From: JAGGAG01 sp964638035
Lineage (GTDB): Bacteria; Gemmatimonadota; Gemmatimonadetes; Gemmatimonadales; GWC2-71-9
Assembly: GCA_964638035.1 (NCBI GenBank)
Contig: CAZWXD010000019.1
Span: forward strand, 1 to 60,577
DNA: 60,577 bases
Direction: 5' to 3'
Positions 25,090-32,555 of this stretch are shown piece by piece. The notes under the pieces were generated by a model. That model worked only from the letters and a program-made list of their open reading frames with translations. It had not been told where the DNA came from and ran no database searches. Every line of letters starts with the position of its first letter. Position 1 is the first letter of the stretch. The position numbers and the translations under genes are program-made.

Positions 25090-26637
25090 CTAGGTCCACC
25101 CGGGGCCTCGCTCGCGCCACAACTGCTTCAGGGGTACCTGAAGGCCCCGGAGGAGGAAGATTCGCACGTCGCGCTCCTCCTCCACCCGCCAGGGGTTCCT
25201 CACCGACCCGACCTCGGTCACCGAAGCCCAGAGCGCGGCGTAGCCCGCCTCGTCACCCGCCGTGACGGCGACCAGCACAACGTCACCACTGTATCCGCGT
25301 GTGCCCCACGCCCAGAAGTCGCTCTCGGTGCTGATGGGATACGGGAGCCCCCGCAGCGGCCCGTAGAAGGCGATCGCCCCCAGTTGGCCGTAGTTGCTCG
25401 CACTCACTGCCGCAGTCGCGCGCACTGTGTCCGGCAGCGTGCGCCAGGCCGCGGCCATGGCATCAACCTGGTCTCGCCACCCGAGCATGTCGGCATAGTC
25501 CTGCGGCAAGGTGAGTTCGGTGCCGTAGTTGGTGCTGGTGCCCACGCCAAGTGCGGCCGCGTACCGTGCCATGCGTTCCGGCGCCAGGCAGGGAACCCCC
25601 ATCGGCAACAGGCCCACCGCACCACCGAGGACCAGGGCCGTAAGGAGTGCCCGGCTGGCGGCCACCATGGTGCGTTGCGCCAGCCGGCCCGTGGCGCCTT
25701 CCAGCCAGGCAGCACCCCCAGCGACGAGCATCGGCCAGGCCGGGGCGGCATAGTAGGCCTTGCCGCGGGCCAGCGCATACAACGCGAGCAGGAGGGCTGC
25801 GAACCCGAGGACGACCTGGAGCGCCGCCCTGATGCCAGCGTCCCCCGTCCGTGGACGCAGCGCCCAGGCCACCCCGGCAAGGGCCGGTACGACGGCTGCG
25901 CCGAGCATGAGGACCTGGTCCCCGAAGTACTCCCCGGGCGTGACCCGGGCGAGCTGGCCCACCCGCAGGCTGCGGAGTTGCTCCAGGAAGGGCCAGCCGT
26001 TCACCACCTGGCCGACAAGGCTCGGTGCACCAAGGCCCAGGGCCAGCGCCCCCGCCATCCACGGCCACGGTGTGCGCAACTGGGACCTCGTTGCCGGTGC
26101 GAGGAGCGCCGCGAGCAGGAGCACCAGGCCATGGACCAGCGCGCTGAACCTGGTCAGGAGTCCCAGCCCGAACGCCAGGCCCGTGAGCATCCACCAGCGT
26201 GGCTCGTCGCGGCGGCAGGCGAGCATGACACCAAGCAACGCCCACGCGGCCCAGGCCTGGTCGAAGACGACGGGCTGCAGCAGGACCGATGATCGCAGGA
26301 AGACCGGTGCCGCCACGCTCGCCAGGGTCGTGAGCAGGAGCGCGAACGCCCCGCCGCCCAGGGAGCGCACGGCAAGGAGCATGGGAAGCAGCAGGAGCAC
26401 GCCGCCCACCGCCGCCGGGACGCGCGCGGCCAGGACCGACTCACCGAAGGCGGCCTTGCCAAGGGCGGCGATGGCGGGAACGAGCGGCGGGAACTGCATG
26501 TTCCACAGGGAGAGGTGGTCACCCATGGCGAAGTACAGCAGCTCGTCGCGATGGAACTCCCACGCCGGATGACGGAGCACGAGCGGCAGCGCCAGGCGCG
26601 CAAGGAGCAGCACCGCGACGATGCCGGCCCCGCGCAT
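25090..26637 (-). CDS. Membrane glycosyltransferase, GT39/ArnT-like (PMT family)
   Basis: A polytopic membrane protein of 515 residues with about 10-12 hydrophobic helices, beginning MRGAGIVAVLLLARLALPLV. The first periplasmic loop holds WEFHRDELLYFAMGDHL and NMQFPPLVPAIAALG, the acidic loop typical of dolichyl/undecaprenyl-phosphate-sugar glycosyltransferases of the PMT/ArnT superfamily. The last roughly 150 residues (YGTELTLPQDYADMLGWRD and following) form a soluble C-terminal domain. Likely action: transfer of a sugar from a polyprenyl-phosphate donor to protein or lipid outside the membrane; donor and acceptor are unknown. The start ATG 26637 overlaps the upstream hydrolase stop by one base. 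It is the last gene before the infC promoter. Confidence 0.8.
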   Translation of the reverse strand: MRGAGIVAVLLLARLALPLVLRHPAWEFHRDELLYFAMGDHLSLWNMQFPPLVPAIAALGKAAFGESVLAARVPAAVGGVLLLLPMLLAVRSLGGGAFALLLTTLASVAAPVFLRSSVLLQPVVFDQAWAAWALLGVMLACRRDEPRWWMLTGLAFGLGLLTRFSALVHGLVLLLAALLAPATRSQLRTPWPWMAGALALGLGAPSLVGQVVNGWPFLEQLRSLRVGQLARVTPGEYFGDQVLMLGAAVVPALAGVAWALRPRTGDAGIRAALQVVLGFAALLLALYALARGKAYYAAPAWPMLVAGGAAWLEGATGRLAQRTMVAASRALLTALVLGGAVGLLPMGVPCLAPERMARYAAALGVGTSTNYGTELTLPQDYADMLGWRDQVDAMAAAWRTLPDTVRATAAVSASNYGQLGAIAFYGPLRGLPYPISTESDFWAWGTRGYSGDVVLVAVTAGDEAGYAALWASVTEVGSVRNPWRVEEERDVRIFLLRGLQVPLKQLWRERGPGWT

Positions 26638-27536
26638 CAGGGCGTCGGGTCGCGGAGAACCACGCCCTTCCCTTCCCGCGCCAGCCATCCCCACGCCACC
26701 GCCGCGTCGTGCTCGAACACCAGCCGCCACTGGCCTGCCAGGGCATCGGCCAGGAACTGGCGCTTGGTCTCCAGGGTGCGGAGCGGCTCGAGGTCGTACC
26801 CCATGATCCAGGGGAGCGGAAGGTGTGCCGCGGTGGGGATGAGGTCGGCCATGAACACCGTCGTCTCGCCGCCGCTCGATACCAGCACCGCCTGGTGGAA
26901 CGGCACGTGTCCGGGCGTCACCCGCACGGAGATCCCCGGGACCACCTCGACGTCGCCATCCAGCAGCCGCCACCGCCCGGCCTCCGCGACCGGCTCGAAG
27001 TTGGGCGGCAGGTAACTCGCCCGCGTGCGCTCATTGGTGTGCCGGGCGAACTCCAGCTCGCCCCGCTGGACTACGTACGTCGCATTGGGAAAGCTGAGCT
27101 GCGGCGGCCCCGCCGGCCCTGGCCCCCCTGCCCCTGCCGCTCGCGTGTTCCCTCCTGCATGGTCAAAGTGCAGGTGGGTATTGATGACGAGGCGGATGTC
27201 CCCCGGCCGGTGGCCCAGCGCGACCAGGGCGTCCTCGAGCTGCGTGGGACCGGCGTGCCCCGCGTTCTCCAGTCCGTAGATGTCGCGGAACTTCTCCTCG
27301 TCCTTGTTGCCCGCGCCCGTGTCCACCAGGACCAGGCCATCCGGATGCTCGACCAGGAGGCACCGCATGGCCAGCGGAATCCGGTTCCGGGCATCCGGCG
27401 CAATGCGCCGTTCCCAGAGCGGCTTCGGCACGACGCCGAACATGGCCCCGCCATCGAGCTGCTGGAGGCCGGCCTCGAGGGTGTGGCAGCGGAGCGTGCC
27501 AACCGTGAACGAGCGGGTGAGGGACATGGGTGTCAT
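26637..27536 (-). CDS. Metallo-beta-lactamase-fold hydrolase
   Basis: A 299-residue protein of the MBL superfamily. The zinc motif NTHLHFDHAGG gives H121, H123, D125 and H126. Further ligands are likely in TPGHVPFHQ (about H209), FMADLIP and FEHDAAVAW. VDTGAGNKDEEKF precedes the motif, as in quorum-quenching lactonases and related MBL enzymes (AHL lactonase/PhnP-like). The specific substrate is not evident. A second Met four codons in (27527) is an alternative start. Between it and the exonuclease gene lies a string of GTCAGG repeats. Cytosolic; no signal peptide. Confidence 0.88.
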   Translation of the reverse strand: MTPMSLTRSFTVGTLRCHTLEAGLQQLDGGAMFGVVPKPLWERRIAPDARNRIPLAMRCLLVEHPDGLVLVDTGAGNKDEEKFRDIYGLENAGHAGPTQLEDALVALGHRPGDIRLVINTHLHFDHAGGNTRAAGAGGPGPAGPPQLSFPNATYVVQRGELEFARHTNERTRASYLPPNFEPVAEAGRWRLLDGDVEVVPGISVRVTPGHVPFHQAVLVSSGGETTVFMADLIPTAAHLPLPWIMGYDLEPLRTLETKRQFLADALAGQWRLVFEHDAAVAWGWLAREGKGVVLRDPTP

Positions 27537-27575
27537 TCGTCAGGGCGTCAGGACGTCAGGACGTCAGGGACGTCA
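27537..27575. repeat. GTCAGG-type tandem repeat between MBL and exonuclease genes
   Basis: Just beyond the exonuclease stop, and running over its last codons, is a run of cgtcagg(g/a) units: five near-identical 7-9 base copies. The same unit appears in both orientations between infC and rpmI. It is short and simple; it is not a CRISPR because there are no spacers. Confidence 0.7.
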
Positions 27576-28414
27576 GGTGGAGTTGGGGCGACGGTGGGCA
27601 CCTTCACCCGCCGGCGGCGGCGGAGCTGGATGGCTTCAAGGTCACCCAGCGTCCTGGCACCCTCGCCGCGTGCGAGGAGCAGCAGGCGCTCCAGCAGTTG
27701 CGCGGTCACCTCGGCGTCTCCCGCCGCCCGGTGGCGGGCAGCGTTCTCGAACCCGAAGTGGTGGGTCAGGTTGTCCAGCCCGCAGGAGCCGACGCCGAAG
27801 AGCAGCCGGCGCGACAGGCGCACGGTGCAGAGCCTGGGGCCCTGCAGTGCGAGCCCGCGTGCCCGCCGCAACTCGGCGTCCAGGAAGTTCCAGTCGAAGC
27901 GGGCATTGTGGGCCACGAACACGCGGCCGGCCAGGATGCCGAGCACCTCGTCGGCCACCTCCGCAAAGCGCGGAGCCCGCGCCACCATCGCATCCGTGAT
28001 GCCGGTGACCATGCTGACCATCCCGGGAATGAGGCGACCCGGGTTCACCAGCTGCTGGTATACCAGCTCGCGCCGCTCACCATGGACCAGCACTACCGCA
28101 ATCTCGGTGATGCGATCGTCGCCCCGGGCACGCATCCCGGTGGTCTCCAGGTCCACGACCGCGAACGCGCAGTCCTCGGTGCGCGGCGACCCCTGTGCGT
28201 CGGTGATGACGCACCACCGGCCATCCGGCAGTTGCCGGACTCGCGGGTCGGCCCCGAGGATGGCAACGGCGATCCGCTCGGCAACCGCACGTGGAGCCCC
28301 GGCGAGCCCCAGGACCTCGCCACACAGGTCGAGGGCCTGGATCGGGCCGCGCTGCAACCGCGCAAGCGCCCGGTCCACCAGCGTGAGTTCGGGAACGAGC
28401 GCGAGGCCGCTCAT
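27548..28414 (-). CDS. DEDDh 3'-5' exonuclease (DNA polymerase III epsilon-like)
   Basis: A 288-residue protein. Residues 1-75 form an N-terminal helical/winged region (VDRALARLQRGPIQALDLCG), and residues 80-250 a DnaQ-type exonuclease with ExoI AVVDLETTG (D88, E90), ExoII AHNARFDWNFLD, and ExoIII HRAAGDAEVTAQLL. The order and His of the last motif define DEDDh. The N-terminal extension resembles standalone DnaQ/DinG-like exonucleases rather than the replicative proofreading subunit, so I give no symbol. The tail is basic (RRRRRVKVP) and proline-rich. It lies 49 nt downstream of rex and may be in the Rex-controlled transcript. Confidence 0.87.
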   Translation of the reverse strand: MSGLALVPELTLVDRALARLQRGPIQALDLCGEVLGLAGAPRAVAERIAVAILGADPRVRQLPDGRWCVITDAQGSPRTEDCAFAVVDLETTGMRARGDDRITEIAVVLVHGERRELVYQQLVNPGRLIPGMVSMVTGITDAMVARAPRFAEVADEVLGILAGRVFVAHNARFDWNFLDAELRRARGLALQGPRLCTVRLSRRLLFGVGSCGLDNLTHHFGFENAARHRAAGDAEVTAQLLERLLLLARGEGARTLGDLEAIQLRRRRRVKVPTVAPTPPDVPDVLTS

Positions 28415-28463
28415 GACGGAACCCGGCAGGGTGCCGGCGTGGTACGGATCATGGACAGCATGA

Positions 28464-29084
28464 CTACCTGTTCGTCAGGGCGTAGCTCAGGGTCTCCAGC
28501 TCCAGGGCGAGGTTCACGGTCTTTACCACCACGTCATCAGGAACGGCAAGCTGCACCGGGGCAAAGTTCAGGATGGCCTTGATACCGAGCTTCACCAGCC
28601 GGTCCGTCACCCCCTGCGCTGCCTCCGCCGGCGTCACCAGCACCGCCATGTCCACCGTATGGGCCCGGAGCTCCCGCTCCAGGTCATCGATCGACCGCAC
28701 CGTGAGGCCGTTCCAGTGGGACCCGATCTTCCCCTGGTCACTGTCAAAGATCACCACGATGTCGAAGCCCCGCTGCTGGAACCCCCGGTACTGGACCAGC
28801 GCGCTGCCGATCTTGCCCGCGCCGATCATGGCTACCCGGTAGCGGCGACCCAGCCCCAGGATCTCCCGCAGCCGGCCCGCCAGCTCGGGTACGAAGTACC
28901 CCAGCCCGCGCTTCCCGAACGACCCGAAGAACGAGAGGTCCTTCCGCACCTGCGCCGACGTGGTCCCGCCACGCTGGGCCAGCGCCTCGGAACTCACGGT
29001 CTCGATGCCCTGCCCCTCGAACTCGTCCAGGAACCGGAGGTACAGGGAGAGCCGCCGTACGGTACTGTCCGCTACCTTCCGCAT
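28464..29084 (-). CDS. rex: Redox-sensing transcriptional repressor Rex
   Basis: Rex binds DNA when NADH/NAD is low and releases it when NADH rises, controlling respiration and fermentation genes. From ATG 29084 the product is 206 residues: a winged helix (1-80, VRRLSLYLRFLDE, TTSAQVRKDLSFFGSFGKRG, the DNA-reading helix) and a Rossmann domain with IGAGKIGSALVQY, then a C-terminal domain-swapped helix (TVNLALELETLSYAL). The frame continues upstream to a possible ATG at 29129, but that would run through the Rex operator and add non-conserved residues. The operator 9 nt upstream of the chosen start indicates autorepression. Confidence 0.95.
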   Translation of the reverse strand: MRKVADSTVRRLSLYLRFLDEFEGQGIETVSSEALAQRGGTTSAQVRKDLSFFGSFGKRGLGYFVPELAGRLREILGLGRRYRVAMIGAGKIGSALVQYRGFQQRGFDIVVIFDSDQGKIGSHWNGLTVRSIDDLERELRAHTVDMAVLVTPAEAAQGVTDRLVKLGIKAILNFAPVQLAVPDDVVVKTVNLALELETLSYALTNR

Positions 29085-29091
29085 CGGGCCT

Positions 29092-29111
29092 TTTGTGAAA
29101 TGATTCACAAA
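29092..29111. promoter_or_regulatory. Rex operator palindrome
   Basis: The sequence TTGTGAAATGATTCACAA (29093-29110), extended by T/A on each side, is a near-perfect palindrome. It matches the known Rex-box consensus TTGTGAAA-N2-TTTCACAA at all key positions except the inner pair. It sits 9 nt before the rex ATG and overlaps the stop codon (29107-29105) of rsmA. It was the only such box I noticed in the window. Confidence 0.85.
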
Positions 29112-29905
29112 TCTGCCGACGCGACCCAACCCGCGTCAACGAGGGCCGCAAACAGTCGGGCAACGCCGGCCGGCGCGAGCGACTCCGGGCGCACCGTGGG
29201 TACGAGTGACACGGCGTCCAGCAGTGCCCGCAGCGGTGCCTCGGGCCAACCAGTCAACTCGCGCAGCGCCCGGAGCAACTGCTTTCGCCGGTAGCTGAAC
29301 AGTCCCGTCGTCAGGCGGCGGAATGCCGGGATGTCAGGCGAGGCGACCAGTGGATCCGCGCGAGGCTCGAGGCGGAGCAGGGCCGAATCCACCTTGGGAG
29401 GCGGGAAGAAGGCGCCGGCCGGCACGACGAAGAGGCGCTCGGCGCGCGCCACCGCCTGCACGCCAATGCTGAGCGCACCGTAGGCATGCGACCCCGGTTC
29501 CGCGGTCACCCTGAGTGCCACCTCCTTCTGGACGAGGAAGACGATGCGCGCGACGCCGCGCAGCGCGAGGGCGCGGTCGATGAGGGGCGTGGTGATGTTG
29601 TAGGGAATGTTGCCCGTGAGGATGGCGCCCTCTCCCGCGAGCGCCAGCCAGTCCTGGTCAAGCGCGTCGCCCTCGACCAGGTCAACGGCCGGCAGTCGCG
29701 CCCGCAGCGCACCCGCGAGATCCCGGTCCTTCTCGATCGCCACCACCCGTCCAGCCCGGTCCAGCAGCTGCTCCGTCAGGCCTCCGGGACCGGGGCCGAT
29801 CTCGAGGACCGTGCTGCTGCGATCAGCGCCGACCGCGTCGGCGATGCGCCCCAGGATGCGGGGATCGGAGAGGAAGTGCTGCCCGAACCTGCGGCGCGGC
29901 CGCAC
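29105..29905 (-). CDS. rsmA: 16S rRNA dimethyladenosine transferase
   Basis: Dimethylates two adjacent adenines in helix 45 of 16S rRNA late in 30S assembly. The 266-residue product starts at GTG 29905 (MRPRRRFGQHFL) and shows the SAM motif LEIGPGPGGLTEQLL, VVAIEKDRDLA, the catalytic GNIPYNITTP, and FLVQKEVALRVTA and FFPPPKVDSALLRL, all KsgA/Dim1 signatures. Length is normal. Its 3' end carries the rex operator, so Rex bound there might also hinder transcription running through from rsmA. Confidence 0.96.
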   Translation of the reverse strand: MRPRRRFGQHFLSDPRILGRIADAVGADRSSTVLEIGPGPGGLTEQLLDRAGRVVAIEKDRDLAGALRARLPAVDLVEGDALDQDWLALAGEGAILTGNIPYNITTPLIDRALALRGVARIVFLVQKEVALRVTAEPGSHAYGALSIGVQAVARAERLFVVPAGAFFPPPKVDSALLRLEPRADPLVASPDIPAFRRLTTGLFSYRRKQLLRALRELTGWPEAPLRALLDAVSLVPTVRPESLAPAGVARLFAALVDAGWVASADL

Positions 29906-29908
29906 CGA

Positions 29909-30607
29909 TCAGGTCCGTAGCACCAGCAGCGTACGGTCGTCCACCGGCGGGCCCGCCCAGGCTTCCTGTGCGGCGAACGCCGCCGCGACAACCTCGTCCA
30001 CTGGACGGTCCCGCAACCGGGTGAGCACCTCCAGCAATCGCCCTTCACCGAAGCGCTCGCCCAGGGCATTGGCCGCCTCCACCATCCCGTCGGTCCAGAG
30101 ACAGAGCAGGTCCGAACCCGGTGCCCAGGGCACCTCGCGCCCCGTGATCGCCGAGCCGGGCACCAGGCCCAGCGGCGGCACGGTGGCCTGCAGTCGCTCG
30201 GCCTCCCCCGAGCGCGCCACTCGCCACGCGTGGGCATGGCCAGCATTGGCGTAGCGCAGCACGCCACGGGACCGGTCCAGCACCCCATAGAAGGCGGTGA
30301 AGAACATCTCGGACTGCTGCAGTGCTGCCGTGACACCAGTGAGCAGGCCGCGCAGTGCTGCCTCCGGACAGGCATCGGCATCGAGCTGCTGGTCGGCGGC
30401 GTGGAGGACGCGCACCATCACCGCCGCAGCGGCCGGCCCGTGCGACGACACGTCGCCCAGCAGCACCCCCACCCTGCCCTCACCCAGGCACCGGAAGGTG
30501 TAGAAGTCGCCGCCGACGGCCTCCACCGGTCGGCACCGGGCCGCCACCTCCGCCTCGCCCGCAAGGACAAGGGGTGAGGGGAAGAGGCGGCGCTGGAGGT
30601 GGAGCAC
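29909..30607 (-). CDS. PP2C-type (SpoIIE/RsbU) protein phosphatase
   Basis: Serine phosphatase of the partner-switching class, expected to dephosphorylate the STAS protein encoded just upstream. Metal-binding motifs of the SpoIIE domain are present: AVGGDFYTF, GDVSSHGPAAAAVMVRVLH, and LWTDGMVEAAN near the C-terminus. From GTG 30607 the product is 232 residues, but that start falls within the conserved helix RELALVLHLQRRLFP. The open frame reaches back to CTG 30682, which overlaps the stop of the kinase gene as CTGA, so the true N-terminus may be about 25 residues longer. There is no sensor domain; input must come from elsewhere. Confidence 0.9.
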   Translation of the reverse strand: MLHLQRRLFPSPLVLAGEAEVAARCRPVEAVGGDFYTFRCLGEGRVGVLLGDVSSHGPAAAAVMVRVLHAADQQLDADACPEAALRGLLTGVTAALQQSEMFFTAFYGVLDRSRGVLRYANAGHAHAWRVARSGEAERLQATVPPLGLVPGSAITGREVPWAPGSDLLCLWTDGMVEAANALGERFGEGRLLEVLTRLRDRPVDEVVAAAFAAQEAWAGPPVDDRTLLVLRT

Positions 30608-30678
30608 GAGCGCCAGCTCACGGTGGGTGGGCTGCTGGTTGGGGACTGTGGCGCCCTCCGGGACCTGCTGGAGCCGCC

Positions 30679-31155
30679 TCAGTGGCGGCGGAGCGTCATG
30701 CAGATCGAGTTGCCCTGGGCGTTGAACTGGATATGGTCAACCATCTGCCGGATGAGGAAGAGCCCGCGGCCGCGGCTCTGCTCCAGTGCCCCGGGCGCCA
30801 GCGCATCGGCCACGGTCGCCGGGTCGAAGCCATGGCCCTCGTCGGTCACGTGGATGCAGATGGACTCGGGGCAGAGGTCGATGCGGACCAGTACATGCTT
30901 CGCTGCGTCCTCCCCGTTACCGCGAATCACCGCGTTCGCGAGCGCGTCCGACAGCGCCACCTGCAAGCGGAACCGGGTGCGGGGCGAGGCACTCACCCCC
31001 GAGAGGCAGTGCCGCGTGAGGACGCTGACCGCCTCCTCGATGCATCCCACGTCACTCGGCACGCGCAGCACCACCTGCTCCACCCGGGCCAGCTCCCCCT
31101 CTGGCGGCGTCCGGCGGACGCAGAGGCGAAGCGGGTGCACGGCGGGCCAGGGCAT
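30679..31155 (-). CDS. RsbW-like serine kinase / anti-sigma factor (HATPase_c)
   Basis: A 158-residue GHKL ATPase domain: N-box ALSDALANAVIRGNG, G1 box HVTDEGHGFDPATV, and G2 box SRGRGLFLIRQMVDHI. There is no histidine-phosphorylation domain or receiver, which marks it as the RsbW/SpoIIAB-type kinase that phosphorylates a STAS antagonist and/or holds a sigma factor. It lies between the STAS gene (2 nt gap) and the SpoIIE-type phosphatase, giving the full antagonist-kinase-phosphatase trio. No sigma factor gene is present in the window, so the output target is unknown. Confidence 0.9.
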   Translation of the reverse strand: MPWPAVHPLRLCVRRTPPEGELARVEQVVLRVPSDVGCIEEAVSVLTRHCLSGVSASPRTRFRLQVALSDALANAVIRGNGEDAAKHVLVRIDLCPESICIHVTDEGHGFDPATVADALAPGALEQSRGRGLFLIRQMVDHIQFNAQGNSICMTLRRH

Positions 31156-31157
31156 CG

Positions 31158-31493
31158 TCAGAAGCTGGCGAGGGCCTGGGCCGGCGTATCGCTGATGGCG
31201 AAGAGGGTGTCGAGCTTGGTCAGCTCGAAGAGCGACCGCAGGTCCTCGTTGAGGGCGGAGAGGCGCAGGTCGCCGCCTTCCTCGCGCACCTTGCGGGCGA
31301 GCGACACCAGGGCACCAAGGCCGGACGAGTCGATGTAGCCCGTGCCGGAGAAATCCAGCACGAATCGCCGGTCGCCCCGCTCGAGGAGCTTCTGGATGAA
31401 CTCCTTGAGTTCACCCCGGTTCCCCACCACCAGCTGGCCCTCGACCCGCACTACGGTGACACCGTTGGGACCCTTTTCGTCCGTGAGGCCCAT
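31158..31493 (-). CDS. STAS-domain anti-sigma factor antagonist (RsbV/SpoIIAA-like)
   Basis: A 111-residue single STAS domain starting at ATG 31493 with GGAGG 4-5 nt upstream. The core VLDFSGTGYIDSSGLGALV contains the switch serine (S56 or S57 in DSSGL) that the kinase phosphorylates. The flanking VRVEGQLVVGNRGELKEF and the C-terminal KLDTLFAISDTPAQAL match the family. It is first in the trio STAS-kinase-phosphatase, following coaD after 52 nt. Expected cycle: unphosphorylated STAS protein binds the kinase and frees its partner; the phosphatase resets it. Confidence 0.93.
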   Translation of the reverse strand: MGLTDEKGPNGVTVVRVEGQLVVGNRGELKEFIQKLLERGDRRFVLDFSGTGYIDSSGLGALVSLARKVREEGGDLRLSALNEDLRSLFELTKLDTLFAISDTPAQALASF

Positions 31494-31545
31494 GTACCCT
31501 CCGCAGGAGTTCACGCCGGGCCAAAGGCACCCCGACCGCGGCAAT

Positions 31546-32043
31546 CTACACAGCCGGACCCGGGGCGGCGAAGCGCTGGCGCAGGGCCGCTTCCACGGCG
31601 GGGTGCACCAGCCCGTGCAGGTTCCCGCCGTGGCGCGCCACTTCCCGCACCAGGCTGGAACTCAGGAAGGTGATGTCCACTGATGGCACGAGGAAGACGG
31701 TCTCGAGTTCCTGGAAGAGCCGCCGGTTCATGAGCGCCATCTGGAACTCGTACTCGAAGTCGCTCACCGCCCGGAGGCCGCGGATGACGAGGCGTGCACC
31801 CGTGCGCCGCGCAAAGTCGGCGAGCAGGCCATCGAACGTCTCGTACCGGACCCGGGGATCCTCCCCGATGGCCGTGCGCAGGAGGCCGAGGCGCTCCTCG
31901 ATCGTGAAGAGCGGCTGCTTGCTTGCGTTCCGCGCCACCGCGACCACAAGGGTGTCACAGAGGGTGAGGCTCCGGCGCACCAGGTCTTCGTGTCCCCGGG
32001 TGGGGGGGTCGAACGAACCAGGGTAGATCGCGATACGGTTCAT
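31546..32043 (-). CDS. coaD: Phosphopantetheine adenylyltransferase
   Basis: Penultimate coenzyme A step: transfers AMP to 4'-phosphopantetheine. The 165-residue product (usual 155-170) starts MNRIAIYPGSFDPPTRGHED, with the nucleotidyltransferase (T/R)xGH motif at about 15-18, then NASKQPLFTIEERLGLL, RGLRAVSDFEYEFQMALMN, and VDITFLSSSLVREVARHGG. It starts at ATG 32043, overlapping rsmD by 4 nt. rsmD-coaD is a broadly conserved pair, so context agrees. Confidence 0.97.
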   Translation of the reverse strand: MNRIAIYPGSFDPPTRGHEDLVRRSLTLCDTLVVAVARNASKQPLFTIEERLGLLRTAIGEDPRVRYETFDGLLADFARRTGARLVIRGLRAVSDFEYEFQMALMNRRLFQELETVFLVPSVDITFLSSSLVREVARHGGNLHGLVHPAVEAALRQRFAAPGPAV

Positions 32044-32555
32044 GGGGCGTGGCAGAAGGTGATGGTGGTGTCGCCATAGCGGCGGATGTCATCGCCGCCC
32101 ACGGACAGGGTGGACGGGTGCTCCACGGCCAGCGTCCGCGCGAATGGCACGGCGCGAAACTGCCGCACCAGCTCCCCCGCTGCGGGGAGCGAGTATGGCG
32201 GGTCGGCCAGGGCGATATCGTACGTGTGCGGCGCCAATCGTGCCACATAGCGGAGGGCATCGGCGCGACGCACCGAGGCCTGCGACGCCGCGCCGAGGGC
32301 CTCGATGTTGCGCCGGAGCGCCTCGAGCGACCGGGGAGCGATCTCCACGAACTCCACCGTCGCAGCCCCGCGCGACAGTGCCTCCAGCCCCAGGGCCCCG
32401 CTCCCGGCAAAGAGGTCGAGCACCCTGGCGCCATTGAGCGCCTCACCCAGGATGCTCATCCACGCTTCGCGTACACGGTCGGCCGTGGGCCGGACCCGGG
32501 GATCCCCCGGGGGCACCAGGCGCCGCCCGCCAAACCGGCCGGCGATGATCCTCAG
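32040..32555 (-). CDS. rsmD: 16S rRNA guanine-966 N2-methyltransferase RsmD, probable CTG start
   Basis: Methylates G966 of 16S rRNA. Motifs: VLDLFAGSGALGLEALSRG (SAM site) and ALADPPYSLP (catalytic DPPY). The first ordinary start codon, GTG 32516, would remove the conserved family N-terminus RIIAGRFGGRRL. That segment is encoded in frame immediately upstream, beginning CTG AGG ATC ATC at 32555. The CTG overlaps the recJ stop as CTGA, exactly like the ATGA/GTGA joints elsewhere in this transcript. There is no ATG, GTG or TTG in that frame between. From CTG the product is 171 residues, normal for the family. It overlaps coaD by 4 nt. Confidence 0.93.
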   Translation of the reverse strand: MRIIAGRFGGRRLVPPGDPRVRPTADRVREAWMSILGEALNGARVLDLFAGSGALGLEALSRGAATVEFVEIAPRSLEALRRNIEALGAASQASVRRADALRYVARLAPHTYDIALADPPYSLPAAGELVRQFRAVPFARTLAVEHPSTLSVGGDDIRRYGDTTITFCHAP

